This document shows positions 32,814-43,430 of a DNA stretch of 64,000 nucleotides, in pieces. The notes beneath the pieces were generated by a model, which saw nothing but the letters and a program-made list of their open reading frames with translations, did no database searches and was not told the DNA's origin. The DNA is from Diplolepis rosae. Lineage: Eukaryota > Arthropoda > Insecta > Hymenoptera > Diplolepididae. Location of the stretch: positions 2,232,001-2,296,000 of the forward strand of contig JAPYXD010000737.1 of the NCBI GenBank assembly GCA_030998225.1, given 5' to 3'. Each line of letters begins with the position of its first letter. Positions within the stretch are counted from its first letter, which is position 1. The translations under genes and the position numbers were made by a program.

Positions 32814-33671
32814 TAACTTAATTCGTGCGGTTTGCTAAGAGATGGCGTAACTTGATCATTATTCCATCGTTCCAATATTCCGAACATGCGTTAGAAAGCT
32901 ACTGTCATTGTGCGTCTTTTTTCACTCAAATATGTCGAACTTTGTGCCTGAAAAAGTGTTTTTGCGGGGAGTTCTTCTTCATTACTTTAATATGAAGAAA
33001 ACTGCTGCCGAAAGTCATCGTATTTTGGTGGAAGTTTATGGTGAACATGCTCTAGCTGAGCGAACGTGCCAAAAGTGGTGATTTTGGCTTGGAAGACGAA
33101 GAACGTCCTGGGCAGCCAAAAAAGTTTGAAGATGAAGAACTGGAAGCATTACTCGATGAAGATGGTTGCCAAACACGAGAAGAGCTCGCAGAATCTTTGG
33201 GAGTCACTCAAGCAGCCATTTCAAAACGTTTAAAAGCAGCCGGATACATTCAAAAGCAAGAAAATTGGGTTCCACATGAACTCAAGCCGAGAGACGTTGA
33301 AAAGCGGTTTTGCATGTCCGAAATGCTGCTGGAACGCCATAAAAAGAAGTCATGTTTGCATCGAATTGTTACTGATATTCGACCAGACAAGAGGCAATAA
33401 TTTTCCTTCATGACAACTCGGCCCCATGTTTCGGTCGATGCAGAACGCCCTCACTGGAATACGGTTCACATCAGAACAGAGTATCAAAAATTGTCTTGAT
33501 TCATTCTTGGCCGCCAAGCCGGCGCAGTTCTTTTGGAATGGAATCCGCAAATTTCCAGAAAGATGGGAAAAAGTCATACCTTCAGACGGGCAATACTTTG
33601 AATAATACTATTGTACATGTTTTTCTTAAATAAACGTTCAAATTTTGAAAAAAACCGCACGAATTAAGTTA
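32814..33671 (+). mobile_element. Mariner deletion derivative (copy 2, 858 bp)
   Basis: The inverted repeats TAACTTAATTCGTGCGGTTT (32814) and its complement (ending 33671) are flanked by TA. The transposase starts at 32932 (MSNFVPEKVFLRGVLLHYF) and has the helix-turn-helix part with WVPHEL. A short deletion at about 33078 (between repeated AAAAGTGG) changes frame. A larger internal deletion, after RIVTDI near 33375, removes most of the catalytic domain. The C-terminus (LPERWEKV-like) is at 33545-33600. The frame at 33089-33400 is therefore a transposase fragment, not a host gene. The sharp inverted repeats suggest it is younger than the mariner at 1868. Confidence 0.85.
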
Positions 33672-33899
33672 TAAATCCAATATATTACGCAAATCTAATG
33701 CCTTATCATACGATGTGAATGTAAAAAATTATATCATTGCGACAATAATTGGATTTTTATAAAGTCAATATTTTGTGACTTTACAATTTATTTGGAGTTT
33801 AAAATCTTCAAGTTTGGAAACATTTAAAGTATTTAGAAATTAATATTTTAAAACAGCAAATATCGTAGCGGAACATCATAATTATGCTTTGTGTTACAG

Positions 33900-34016
33900 G
33901 TTTGCATGGAACCGGAATTAGGAGAAATGTATGTGAAGGATAAAGATAAATTTGAAGAGATAGCTAGGTTATGGACATGGAAGTATGCTATGCAAGATGT
34001 AATTATGCCGACCTAA
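33900..34016 (+). CDS. Ubiquitin E2-variant (Morgue-like) protein, last exon
   Basis: Starts directly after ATGCTTTGTGTTACAG, in phase 0. It encodes 38 residues, VCMEPELGEMYVKDKDKF and EEIARLWTWKYAMQDV, and ends at TAA (34014-34016). In E2 folds this is the C-terminal helical part, where active enzymes have P-E-I-A followed by Y-x-x-D-R-x-x-Y/F and the last helices with W-T-x-K-Y-A. It continues the exon at 4055-4226. The 3' untranslated region follows with AATAAA at 34088-34093. Confidence 0.75.
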   Translation, partial: VCMEPELGEMYVKDKDKFEEIARLWTWKYAMQDVIMPT

Positions 34017-34087
34017 GTAATTGTGTTCCTGGAAATCATGCGCACTCTATGGTTTTTTCGTAAATTTGTTTCTCATTGTTAGAAATT

Positions 34088-34093
34088 AATAAA
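34088..34093 (+). terminator. Poly(A) signal of the E2-variant gene
   Basis: AATAAA 72 bases after the stop codon at 34016. The cleavage site would be expected within about 30 bases. Confidence 0.6.
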
Positions 34094-34109
34094 GTTCTCA
34101 AAATGCACA

Positions 34110-35140
34110 ATTTCTCATGCTGATTTATTTGAGTAAAGTATCACCCGCACTGTGTCTTCCAAGGACCCAACAGACTTTACGCAACCAAGCCCATCTATGG
34201 GGCATAATTTCTCAAGTGATACTAGCCCCATAAACGAAGTCGTCCGATCGGGCTTAAAGTTTAGCTGATTGGAGTCCTATTTGATGGTACTTCCTACAAA
34301 ATTTTTTTTTTCGTTTTTGACAAATATTTGCTGAAATAGGGGTCGGGGGGGGGGGATTTTCAGAGTCTTTATTTTTATTTTTTTTTAAATCGTCCAGTTA
34401 AAAAGCTGATATTTATTCCAAATTTTAAATAAAACGTGCTGTTAAAATGCCTCTCTTTTCAGGCTTTACTAGAAAAAATAATTAAGTTTCCCTTTCTTTT
34501 TTTTTAAAACACGACGCGACCGCGTGAGCCAGCCAACCCCTAGCTAAGCATGCAGCACGGGTGAACATGAGCGGAGAAGCTCTTAAAATGACTGATTCGA
34601 TGATGCTAAAATGCAGCAAAACACTCATAAAGTCTATCTCCTAAATTAACAAGTGGCGATCCTGAGGAAACCCGGAGCAACGCAAAGTTGCAACTTTTTT
34701 CCCAGGGTCTAAGTGGTCACTCGAACCTACCTCAAGTAGGTGCTGAGACCAAAATGATTTTTGGTGATTTTTCACCGCGCTCATCACCTCGGTTTTCCTC
34801 TGATTCGCGGTTATTAATTCACTACCCTTCAGAGATTTTCAAAAAGGGGGTTTAGGTGACTGTTTTGATTTGCAACAGTTGAAAATGGGGAATCAATGAG
34901 AGTTTTAACCAACCAACATGCTGCGCGCTTCATCACACGTTACAACAAGCCTTTTCCCATATTTTTATCATCTCCAGTTCGCGAGAAAAATGCCCTTTTG
35001 CATTTTCACGCATTTAGAGGTAAGAGGGAGAGAGAACACACGAGTGTTAGCATGGGAAAACAAATCCACCTGTCTTCGTCTCGTGACCGGCCTTGACCTG
35101 TAGCCAGACCATGAAGGAATAATAAGGAGACCAAACTGCC
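34110..35140. other. Intergenic sequence without recognisable gene
   Basis: Contains a G run near 34347-34356 and short open frames (34896-35103) in two frames with no motif. I see nothing that supports a gene. Confidence 0.4.
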
Positions 35141-35149
35141 ATGGGAAAC

Positions 35150-35810
35150 TTTTCCGAATCTGGCAGGAGCAACGGCACGGTAAGTGCCCGGCTTGTAAGT
35201 TGGAAGTAGTGGAAAGGAGTGCGCAAGTGAGCAGTTGTCCTCTTCTTACTCACGGGAAAATGTGCGAGTGAGACGAACTTGTCAAATTGATCTAAGCCAG
35301 AGAGGTTATGCAACCCGGAACGCGACAAGACATTGCTAAGAAAAACATTTATTATATTACATGCGATCTTCAAAATCTTGAAAAATTCTCGAATTAAATT
35401 CCCTCACCTTTAAAGGAAAATACTATTCAACATTATTTAACACACGATTTACGAAGTAATAACAAATACCATGATTTACAATCTTATATTCGATATATAC
35501 TTACCACTTTTATAATGCACTCCTTTAGCTTTATAGGAGTCCTGAGATAATATTTTTTTTTTTAAACTAAATTGAAATTGAACAAATATCTGCCGCTTGC
35601 AAATGATCAAAAAATCAATCAACATAAACACTCTGGCTTAGATCAATTTGACAATTTGACAAATTCGTCTCACTCGCACATTTTATCGTGAGTAAGAAGA
35701 GGACAACTGCGCACTTGCGCACTCCTTTCCACTACTTCCAACTTACAAGCCGGGCACTTACCGTACCGTTGCTCCTGCCAAGTCGCTTACATGGAGATAG
35801 GTCTCCTTAT
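35150..35810. repeat. Inverted repeat pair of about 140 bp
   Basis: The segment 35160-35300, containing GGTAAGTGCCCGGCTTGTAAG and GGAAAGGAGTGCGCAAGTGAG, is repeated in inverted orientation at 35645-35790. About 340 bp of AT-rich sequence lies between the arms. It resembles a non-autonomous DNA transposon, but no target-site duplication could be fixed. Confidence 0.65.
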
Positions 35811-35819
35811 TATTCCTTC

Positions 35820-36460
35820 GTGAGTCAGACGGCAAGATATAAATATCAACATTTTCATGGGCTTAAATGTCCTCATAGGTTTTACAGATTGAATCTTTCA
35901 TTTTAATACGACAGCCTAATAAGTTTTTTTTTTCATGAGATCAGGTTATCATTCTCAATTGTGACATCAAATTCAAATTCGCTGGGTTCAGGTTTTATTT
36001 ACCGTATATATAAAGAAAAGTAAAATCATATAAAATAAGGCAAAGAAAAAAGAGGGTATAAAATAACGCAAAATAAAATAACACCTGACAAAAAATCAAA
36101 AATATTAGTAGGGACTCCCATCCGAGAGCAGACCGTGTTTTGCTTAACTTCCGTGATCAACCGAGAGCCGGCAGACCCAGCCTAGTATCACGCTGTCTGC
36201 CATTACAAACGAAAATGTCCCTGACAACTTGATCGCTACATCTGACTCGCACACACTTCCGGTTTATGCTTCAAACTCTAATTAGTGCGCCTGTGGTCCA
36301 CGAATCATCGTCATTTTTGCGTACGAGCTCCCGCTCATTGTTCTCATTCCCTCCACGTAGTTGTTTTTACTAAATTTGTTCTGTTTTTCGCTTAAAAGGC
36401 TGAGAGCCGCAGCTGAGGCGTCTCAGTACAAAACTTTTAATGAAAAAGTTTTCATCTTCT
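35820..36460. other. Intergenic sequence without recognisable gene
   Basis: Nothing coding is visible in either strand. Confidence 0.35.
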
Positions 36461-36469
36461 GAAAAGTAT

Positions 36470-37260
36470 GACATCTTCCCTAAAGGCCAAAAAAATAAAA
36501 CGCAGAAGAGGCCTGCTTCTACCATAATCCTTTCTGTTTTTGTCTTCTCTCTTAGCAGGTAGCCTAGTGTGCATCTCTCTAATCCCAGAATATTTTTTAG
36601 ATACCTTTCTTGTATACTTTAGATTTCTTTCCTTTCTTCTATGCCCCATATTTCTACAGCGTACATTCATATGCTTTTGATTATTGTATTGAACATAATC
36701 ATTCTCCTTCTGAAATCTCCTTCAAACTTTCTCTTCCTTATGCTCCATATCTGCACCATTGCTGCTATTGCTCTTTTCCTTATATCCTGTATGTGTGCTT
36801 CGTCCTTGTTGTATTTAAACATGTACCCTAGATATTTAAATTCTGTCACCTCTTCTATTTCCTGGTCTTTGCATTTCCACTCTCCCTTCTTTCTGCATTT
36901 TCCCTTACTGAATGCCATTATTTTCGATTTTTCTGCATTAACCTCCAGTTCTTTGTCCTTAAAGTACTTGCTCAGGTATGTTATCATTCTCTCTATTTGC
37001 TTTATCGTTTCTGCGATTATTGCCAGGCCATCTGTGTTTGCCAGCGTGTAAACTCTCTTGTTCCCAATTGTAATTCCTCCTTCCTGTATTTTCCTTAGGT
37101 ATTCTTCTATATCTGCTATGAGCAGTATGAACAGCAGAGGGCTCAGTGGGCAGCCCTGTTTTAATCTGTCCGCATGCTTGGGGCACTGAAAGCTCCTTTG
37201 GAACAGGGTGCAAATGTCTAATCATGTTGGTAAAATTTCCTGATAGGATCTGGCACCAGC
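36470..37260 (-). pseudogene. Non-LTR retrotransposon RT fragment
   Basis: On the minus strand shifted frames give LKQGCPLSPLLFILLIADIE and EYLRKIQEGGITIGNKRVYT, then LANTDGLAII, where active RTs have Y/F-A-D-D. This is followed by the open frame 36987-36667 (KELEVNAEKSKIMAFSKG, TEFKYLGYMF). The R-x-G-C-P-L-S-P block, the palm and the thumb in this order identify a non-LTR reverse transcriptase of the type with a K-Y-L-G-Y thumb that is common in insects, particularly Hymenoptera. The catalytic motif reads NTDG, so the copy is dead. Endonuclease and 5' parts are missing. Confidence 0.8.
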
Positions 37261-37269
37261 ACACAAAAC

Positions 37270-37920
37270 ATTAAGTAATATTGAGATTTTGCTTTTGTGA
37301 GCGAAAATAAAATAATTCGCTCATTTATTTAATTTTTATTATTAATTTGATTTCAAGCCTCGCTGGGAGAACTGAACCTCTCACTAGAAATAAATAAATA
37401 TTATTGCATAACGTGAAGTAATTTATTTATTTATCATGTATTGTATATTAAAATTGCTCTTTTTTAAATCAAATAAATATTAATTTAACAATACAAAAAG
37501 TCCTCAATATCAGTATTATTTTATTTTCTGATTTTTCCAAATCATTTTAGTTGATTATGTCGATCATTTGAGGAGCGCTCGAAAGAAGTGAGAAGAGTGG
37601 GGCGAGGTGCATTCAGTCGGTGTGGCAACTGAGACAGTGGTGGGAACCCCTCGCAACTTGAAATAAACAAGACTCTCTCGTTTCGGAATACTTGAAATAA
37701 ACGAGACTCGACTGTAATCTCTTTTTCATTTAAAAAAAAAGCACTTTTTTCAGGATGCACTCTGAAAATGTGATCAAAATTTGGCAGAATAGATGCATTA
37801 TTCCTTTTCAAAAACAGAGGCTAACCTTAAACTCCGTGGTGTTTCCCACGAGTTGCGTTTAAAATTCCCTACATTGCAAGAAAAATCTCAAATTTGCGGT
37901 TCATGTAAATCCTAACTCAT
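37270..37920. other. Intergenic sequence without recognisable gene
   Basis: AT-rich. A short minus-strand frame (37542-37811) shows no motif. Confidence 0.35.
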
Positions 37921-37924
37921 TGAC

Positions 37925-38806
37925 AGAACAGGAATATCATCATCCTCGGACTCTGGCAAAATTGTAGAGCCTTTTGGTAGATATCAGTTAGATACTGAGG
38001 ATCATGAAATGATTTTTGACGATGATGAAGATGAGCTATATGACAACAGAAGTGATTTATATTTCGTAGACACCAAGATGCAGTGTAAGAACAAGTATCA
38101 TAAAGCGGATGTTGAAGTACTTGTTCAAATTATCGAAAAATTCAATACCTCTAATGGTAGTAAAAAAAAAGTTCAACTTCTTTCGCTTGCACCAAAATCT
38201 TGGGGACGCAGAAAACTGATGAAGGTGTTCAATATATCAGAGCGAAAAGCAAGAAATGTTAATAAATTAGTTTTAGAGCATGGAATTCTTAAAATTCCGA
38301 ATACAAAAACAGGAAGAGCATTTATTCCTGAAACTGAAACTATTGTTGTCGGTCAAGAATGATGATAGAACTCGTTTATATATCCAGAAAAAATTACTAC
38401 TATGTATGTGTGCGTTTGCGTGCATCATGAGAATGTCAAGTTAATGTTAAATGAGATATATATTCAACATTTAACAGAGTATACTGACATGATGTTGGAT
38501 AATTATCACGACTGTCTGGATGCTATTGTATGTCCTGACTCTTCAAGTTCCTGTCATTTAGGAGAGTGTGAAAACTGTCCAGGTACTGAAAACTTGAATG
38601 ATAACATGGTAAAAGCTTTTGAAGAACATAGAATTAATGAAGTGAAATTTGAAATTTTGTTACAGGCCAAAAGATATACTCTAAAGACTCTGGTGATGGA
38701 TACTGATGAATTCCCAGATGATTTCTGTGAACGGTTCTTAAGACTAAAAACTCACCACTTTGGTTTCAAAGGAGTAATCATCGTTTTTCACAAACCTGGG
38801 GGATAA
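37925..38806 (+). pseudogene. Degenerate multicopy-family protein of unknown function
   Basis: Two open stretches in the same frame, 38009-38362 and 38402-38806, separated by stops. The first has VQLLSLAPKSWGRRKLMKVF followed by ARNVNKLVLEHGIL and GRAF. The second has VCVCVHHENVKLML, a Cys-rich part (CHLGECENCPG) and RLKTHHFGFKG. I recognise the order L-x-P-x-S-W, G-R-A, C-x-C-x-x-H-x-N-x-K-L and T-x-H-H-F from an uncharacterised protein family found in many copies in arthropods, which suggests a mobile origin. The part between the stretches is shorter than in relatives, so a deletion has occurred, and the C-terminal region is absent. Confidence 0.65.
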
Positions 38807-38908
38807 TTTATTGCTTTGTGAATTTTTGATTTGCTTTGATTTAGCTCAGAATTGCGTCTCCATAATTCAGAATGCAGCGCAATCACTCCACTGAAACAAC
38901 GACCAAGC

Positions 38909-39127
38909 TACAATATTTACTGTGGTTACTTCAGAAAATTCTAAAAAAATGTTAAAAAGTTTTACGATGAGTTTTTATATATCCGATTCTTGACATCAAA
39001 AAATCTATTATATGTTATAAATATACAATACTCCCATGGGAGTAAAAATCAAAGGATATAGTTATTTTTTAAACAATGTAATACACAATTTTCAATGATA
39101 AATTAATCATGAATGCCTAGTATAGTA
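38909..39127. repeat. Direct repeat, copy A (related to 42631-42859)
   Basis: Starts AGCTACAATATTTACTGTGG and contains AATACTCCCATGGGAGTA. It matches 42631-42859 over the whole length with scattered substitutions and a few small gaps. A small palindrome (ACTCCCATGGGAGT) is at its centre. Confidence 0.8.
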
Positions 39128-39975
39128 ATATATAATATCAGTTGGTATAACTATACTGGCGACTTCTTTTGAATTATCTGAAAACATTTTTCAGAGTAAC
39201 CAAAAACTGCAGTTGCTTCGCTGCCTCAGGTCAACGCGAAGTCGCATGCACAGTTGATGGGATACCTCACCCAGGCTGTCATATAAAATTATTATTTCTT
39301 TAAGTTAGCATATAAGTTCGTATTATTTATCATTTTAACTGCCATTTATTCCCAGTAGTGTACGCTGCTTACGTTCTCACATTAGATTCGTTTGTTGAGT
39401 ATTTATTGTCTAGCTGTATAGACGCACGATAGATATTTTCAACAAAGTATCACAATTTCTTGATAGCAATATTGCATGCAATGCGATTAGACTAATTAAT
39501 CTATGTCTTTGAATAAAAAAATCTAAAGTTTATTCACAAATTGATTTTTATTCAAGAAAACAAACACGAAGAAATACTACCTACACTTTTTTCTGAATAA
39601 AGTAAATTTTTTTATTTTGCATCAACTGAAAAGTTAAAATATGTTTACTTCCATGCTGTGATAGCTTTTGCTTACAAGTGAGCAAAAAGTACTATAGGGC
39701 AGTGGTCACTTCCATAGACCTTGTCTCTCATCTTGCTGTCACAAATCTTGTTCTTAATGCGTTCGGACACAAGAAAATAATCCAGCCTCCTGTAAACAGA
39801 ATTATAAGAATAGTAATTCGTGGAAAACCTTGTTAAAACAATTTTTCTACAAACTTATACTGCTCAGTCCGAAAGTCTTATAGCCCCATGTGCTGCCTTG
39901 GAAGACAGAAATGGGGATAAGCTGGAAGGAAAGATTTTCAAGAAAAAATGGAATAGACAAATTTGTAATACTTTA
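39128..39975. other. Intergenic sequence without recognisable gene
   Basis: No coding or structural feature was seen apart from a 64-residue chance frame at 39820. Confidence 0.35.
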
Positions 39976-41219
39976 TTGGGTTGTCCCAGAAGTAATTGCC
40001 CATTTCACATATAGATGTCTTTGACCATCTTTTTGAATGACTTCTGTCAATGTTATGATTTTTTCCTTCTGGAATTTGTTATCTGTCACTCTTAGCTTGC
40101 TTTACAAACAAATTGCGCGTAATTTCATTTGCAGTTGTTAGTTTGGAATCAACTTTAAGATGAATTGTAAAAACGAGCGTTTTCGTCATACTTTGCTTCT
40201 TTATTTCCGTAAAGGAAAGAACGCAGTACAGGCTGCTAAAAAGTTACGTGATGTATATGATGAGGAAGCCTTAAAAGACAGACAGTGTCGAAATTGGTTC
40301 AAAGATGAGCATCGTTCAGGTCGGCTAAATGAAGTTCATGATGACCAAATCAAAGCCATAATCATGTAACTGTGCGAGAGATTGAAGAAATGTTAAAAAT
40401 ACCAAAACCAGCAATCGACCGTCATATATAAAGTCTTAGACTCGTTAAAAAACTTGATATTTGGATTCCACATGAATTAAAAGAAATTCATTTAACAAAA
40501 CGCATCAACGTTTGTGATTTTCATCTTAAACGCAATGAATTCGATCCTTTTTTTGAACGAGTTATTACTTGTGATCAAAAATGGATTGTTCACAATAACG
40601 TTATTCGAAAACGACCTTGGTTCAAGTGTGATGAATCACCACAAAAAATATCGAAAACTGTATTGCATCAAAAAAAGATTAGGCTGTCTATTCGGTAGGA
40701 TAGGAAAGGTGTGGTATTTTTGAGCTGCTTCCAAGGAACCAAACGATCAGTTCGGATATCTACTGTCGTCAGCTGAACAAATTGAACGCAGCGATCAAAG
40801 AAAAACGTCTAGAATTAGTCAATCGTAAAGGCGTAATTTTTCACCATGATAACGCTACACCACACACATTTTTAGCCACGCGCGAAAAATTAGTAAGGCT
40901 TGGTTGGGAAGTGATGTTACATCAACCGTATAGCCCTGACCTTGCATGATCACATTACTATTTATTTCGATCTTTGCAGAACTCCTTGAATGGTAAAACT
41001 TTCAATGATAATGAAGCTGTGAAATCGCACTTGGTTCAATTTTTTGCCAATAAAGACCAGAAGTTCTATGAGCGTAGAATCATGAAGTTACCAGAAAGAT
41101 GGCAAAAGGTCATTGAACAAAATCAAAAATATATCATTGATTGAAGTTTATTCCTTGTATTTAAAAAAATATGTTTCATTTGTATGAAAAAATCGGCAAT
41201 TACTTCTGGGACAACCCAA
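39976..41219 (+). mobile_element. Mariner element (copy 3), full length, inactive
   Basis: Inverted repeats TTGGGTTGTCCCAGAAGTAA at 39976 and its complement ending at 41219, flanked by TA. The transposase begins at 40160 (MNCKNERFRHTLLLYFRKGK) and continues with several frame changes: CDQKWIVHNN for the first Asp, HHDNATPHT for the second. The third, normally in S-D-Y-Y-L-F, reads S-H-Y-Y-L-F after a stop (about 40949). Length 1244 bp, close to a complete mariner. It belongs to the same family as the minus-strand copy at 57109. Confidence 0.9.
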
Positions 41220-41759
41220 TATAAAAAAAAAATTCAGTGTGCTAACCGAAATATACTTGAGAAAGTAACTTGCATATTGGCTTGTACGATAAATATGCAA
41301 AACCACATTTTCAAAGTGCACATATACTTCTTTTTGCGACATGCTTGCCGAAAGTCCAACTTGAGACAAAGTGCGCTACTTAAATTACTTGAAGTTACCA
41401 TAAATTATCATGAATTACTAATATTATTGTTGAAATATAATATAAATTGAGTAAATTTATATCGTTTGATAAAGTAAATAATATTTACTATTGCTGAGAG
41501 TGCGCACGCACCTCTCACCCATATACACAATACACAGCGAGCCAGTGACGGCTGCAGCTGCTAATGTAATGAATTGTTGTTATATTTTGGTCAGAGCTAG
41601 TACAGCGTTGTTAATAACTGTACAACCTTTTCGTATACTAGCACAAAACGTGCTCTTGTAAATATTTCTTAATTAATCATTAAATAAAAGAATAGAAAGA
41701 ACAGACTGGCATAATATAATAATTTAAACCCTAAAAATCAACAATTATATTAGGTGCAC

Positions 41760-42620
41760 GACTAAGTTCCCGCGTTTTCTCAATAGATGGCTCCAGCAGT
41801 AACTGCTGCTCGAGTTTGACATCCAAAACGTTACGAACCAAGCTGAGACATATGGTAAGCAAACCGTTTCGACACATTAGTGATTTTGTTTTGGCGTCAT
41901 ATACTTTTGGTCGTGTGAAAATGTCTGATTTTGTGACAAATAATCGTCATTTGCGGGAAGAGTTGATTTTATTCTTTCCTTCGAAGAAAACGGCGGCTGG
42001 GGCGCATCGAGAACTCCAAAAAGTTTACGGAGATGCTGCTCTAAGTGAAACAACGAGCCGTAATTGGTTCCGTCGCTTCAAAGACGATGACTTCCATGTG
42101 GACGACCCTCCGTGTGAAGGAAGGCCAAAAACCTTCGAAGACGCTGATTTTATTTATTATAAGCTGTTGAAACTGAATGAAATCATCACTTGGGAACGGT
42201 ATCGAACGCAATTAATGCGTTTGAGCCGAGCACTGTGCGAAAAACGGCCACAATACGAGCGAGGCACGAAAAGTGATTCTACAGCATGACAACACTCGGC
42301 CTCACTTTGCCAAACCCGTTAAAACCTACCTGAAAACGCTCAAATGGGAATTCCTACCCCACCCGTCGTATTCCCCAGATATTGCGCCGTCCGATTATTA
42401 CTTGTTCCGGTCGATGGCACATGGTCTGGCTGATCAGCAGTTCCGCTCATATGAAGACATCAAAAAATGACTTGATTCGTGGATAGCCTCAAAAGATGAA
42501 CACTTTTACCGTAACGGTATTCGAGCTCTACCAGAAATATGGGAAAAAGTTGTAGCTAACAATGGGCAATACTTTAAATGATTCATTTGTAACCATTTTT
42601 TCACAATAAAGTTGCATTTT
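41760..42620 (+). pseudogene. Mariner transposase with internal deletion (copy 4)
   Basis: The frame from 41922 reads MSDFVTNNRHLREELILFF and AAGAHRELQKVYGDAALSET, with the helix-turn-helix part and EGRPKTFEDADF. It then jumps to the catalytic half (YYKLLKLNEIITWERY). The second and third Asp follow in a shifted frame at 42273-42470 (QHDNTRPH, SDYYLF). The first catalytic Asp (D-E-K-W) lies in the deleted part. The C-terminus is at 42480-42580 (NGQYFK). It is of a lineage different from copies 1 and 3. Terminal repeats were not determined. Confidence 0.85.
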
Positions 42621-42630
42621 CATTTTAAAG

Positions 42631-42859
42631 AACAGCTACAATATTTACTGTGGTTACTTCAGAAAATTCTAAAAAAATTTCAATAAAGTTCTACGATATG
42701 TTTTTACATATTCGATTATTGATATCGAAAAATGTAATTTATGCTTGAAATATACAATACTCCCACGGGAGTAAAACTCAAATAATATAGTTATTTTTTA
42801 AACAATTTAATACACAATTTTTAATAATAAATTTATCATAAATGTCTAGTATAGTAACA
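42631..42859. repeat. Direct repeat, copy B (related to 38909-39127)
   Basis: Same sequence family and orientation as copy A, 3.7 kb apart. Two mariners lie between them. Confidence 0.8.
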
Positions 42860-42879
42860 TGAGATGATTCCAGAAAAAT

Positions 42880-43226
42880 CTTATTTTCCGTAAGTTGGTA
42901 GCACTGTACAAAGCGTTCAAGGAGGGCCGAGAGATCGTCGAAAACATGCCTCGTTCTGGAAGACCTCTTCAACCGATGAAAACATCTAAGAAGTGAAGGA
43001 AAATGTGCTCGATAATCACCATTTCAGCTTTAGAGAGACATCGTGACCTTAACATCTCTCACGAGTCTGTTCATTTATTTTTGTAGATATTTTGGGCATA
43101 CGACGCATCGCTGTACGGCTTGTTTCAAAAGAGCCAGTTTTGATCCCACATTTATGGAACGGATCATGACTGGTGACGAGATATGAGTCTATGAGTTTGA
43201 CGTGCAAACAGGTCAACAGGCATCAG
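42880..43226 (+). pseudogene. Left part of a fourth mariner lineage (copy 5), split by the I element
   Basis: Shifted frames give ALYKAFKEGREIVENMPRSG, then remains of NISHESV and DILGIRRIAVRLV, then DPTFMERIMTGDE and VQTGQQASG at the break. This is a mariner/Tc1-group transposase in which the first catalytic Asp is in T-G-D-E-x-W (here the following bases are damaged). It continues at 49112. Confidence 0.75.
43215..43226. repeat. Target-site duplication of the I element (left)
   Basis: AACAGGCATCAG, repeated at 49100-49111. It belongs to the mariner coding sequence (Q-A-S-E/G), which proves that the I element landed in the mariner. Confidence 0.85.
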
Positions 43227-43430
43227 GGAATATTAAAGGGGTTCGACTGAAGTCACCGAGGTGAACGGTTGGCAAGCGAACTTTTTTCTTGAATAATGGT
43301 TGGCTCGGGAGTGTTTCACTTTAAAAGAGTTTTTACCTTTTGTCTTTTGTTTTTTTTTTTAATTGAAGTGTCAGTTTACTGGTGTCTGGTAGGGCCAAGT
43401 AGGTGATAATTAAGGCCTTCTGGGCCGTGG

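Larger units (their letters stand above)
4227..33899 (+). other. 29.7-kb transposon-filled intron of the E2-variant gene
   Basis: The donor is CAA|GTGAGT at 4226/4227 and the acceptor is TGTGTTACAG|GTT at 33899/33900, both phase 0. The peptides on either side are contiguous in an E2-type fold (LLTDPYCQ followed by VCMEPELGEMY). The intron holds an R1-like fragment, a copia element, a foldback element, a 13.8-kb LTR retrotransposon and a deleted mariner. That both exons belong to one gene is inferred from phase, strand and fold continuity. A cDNA would settle it. Confidence 0.75.

Noticed and set aside
33089..33400. 103-residue frame as a host DNA-binding gene
   Set aside because: It lies between mariner terminal repeats and matches the mariner transposase helix-turn-helix region.
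34347..34356. G run as possible quadruplex
   Set aside because: A single G run of about ten bases without further G tracts is not enough.
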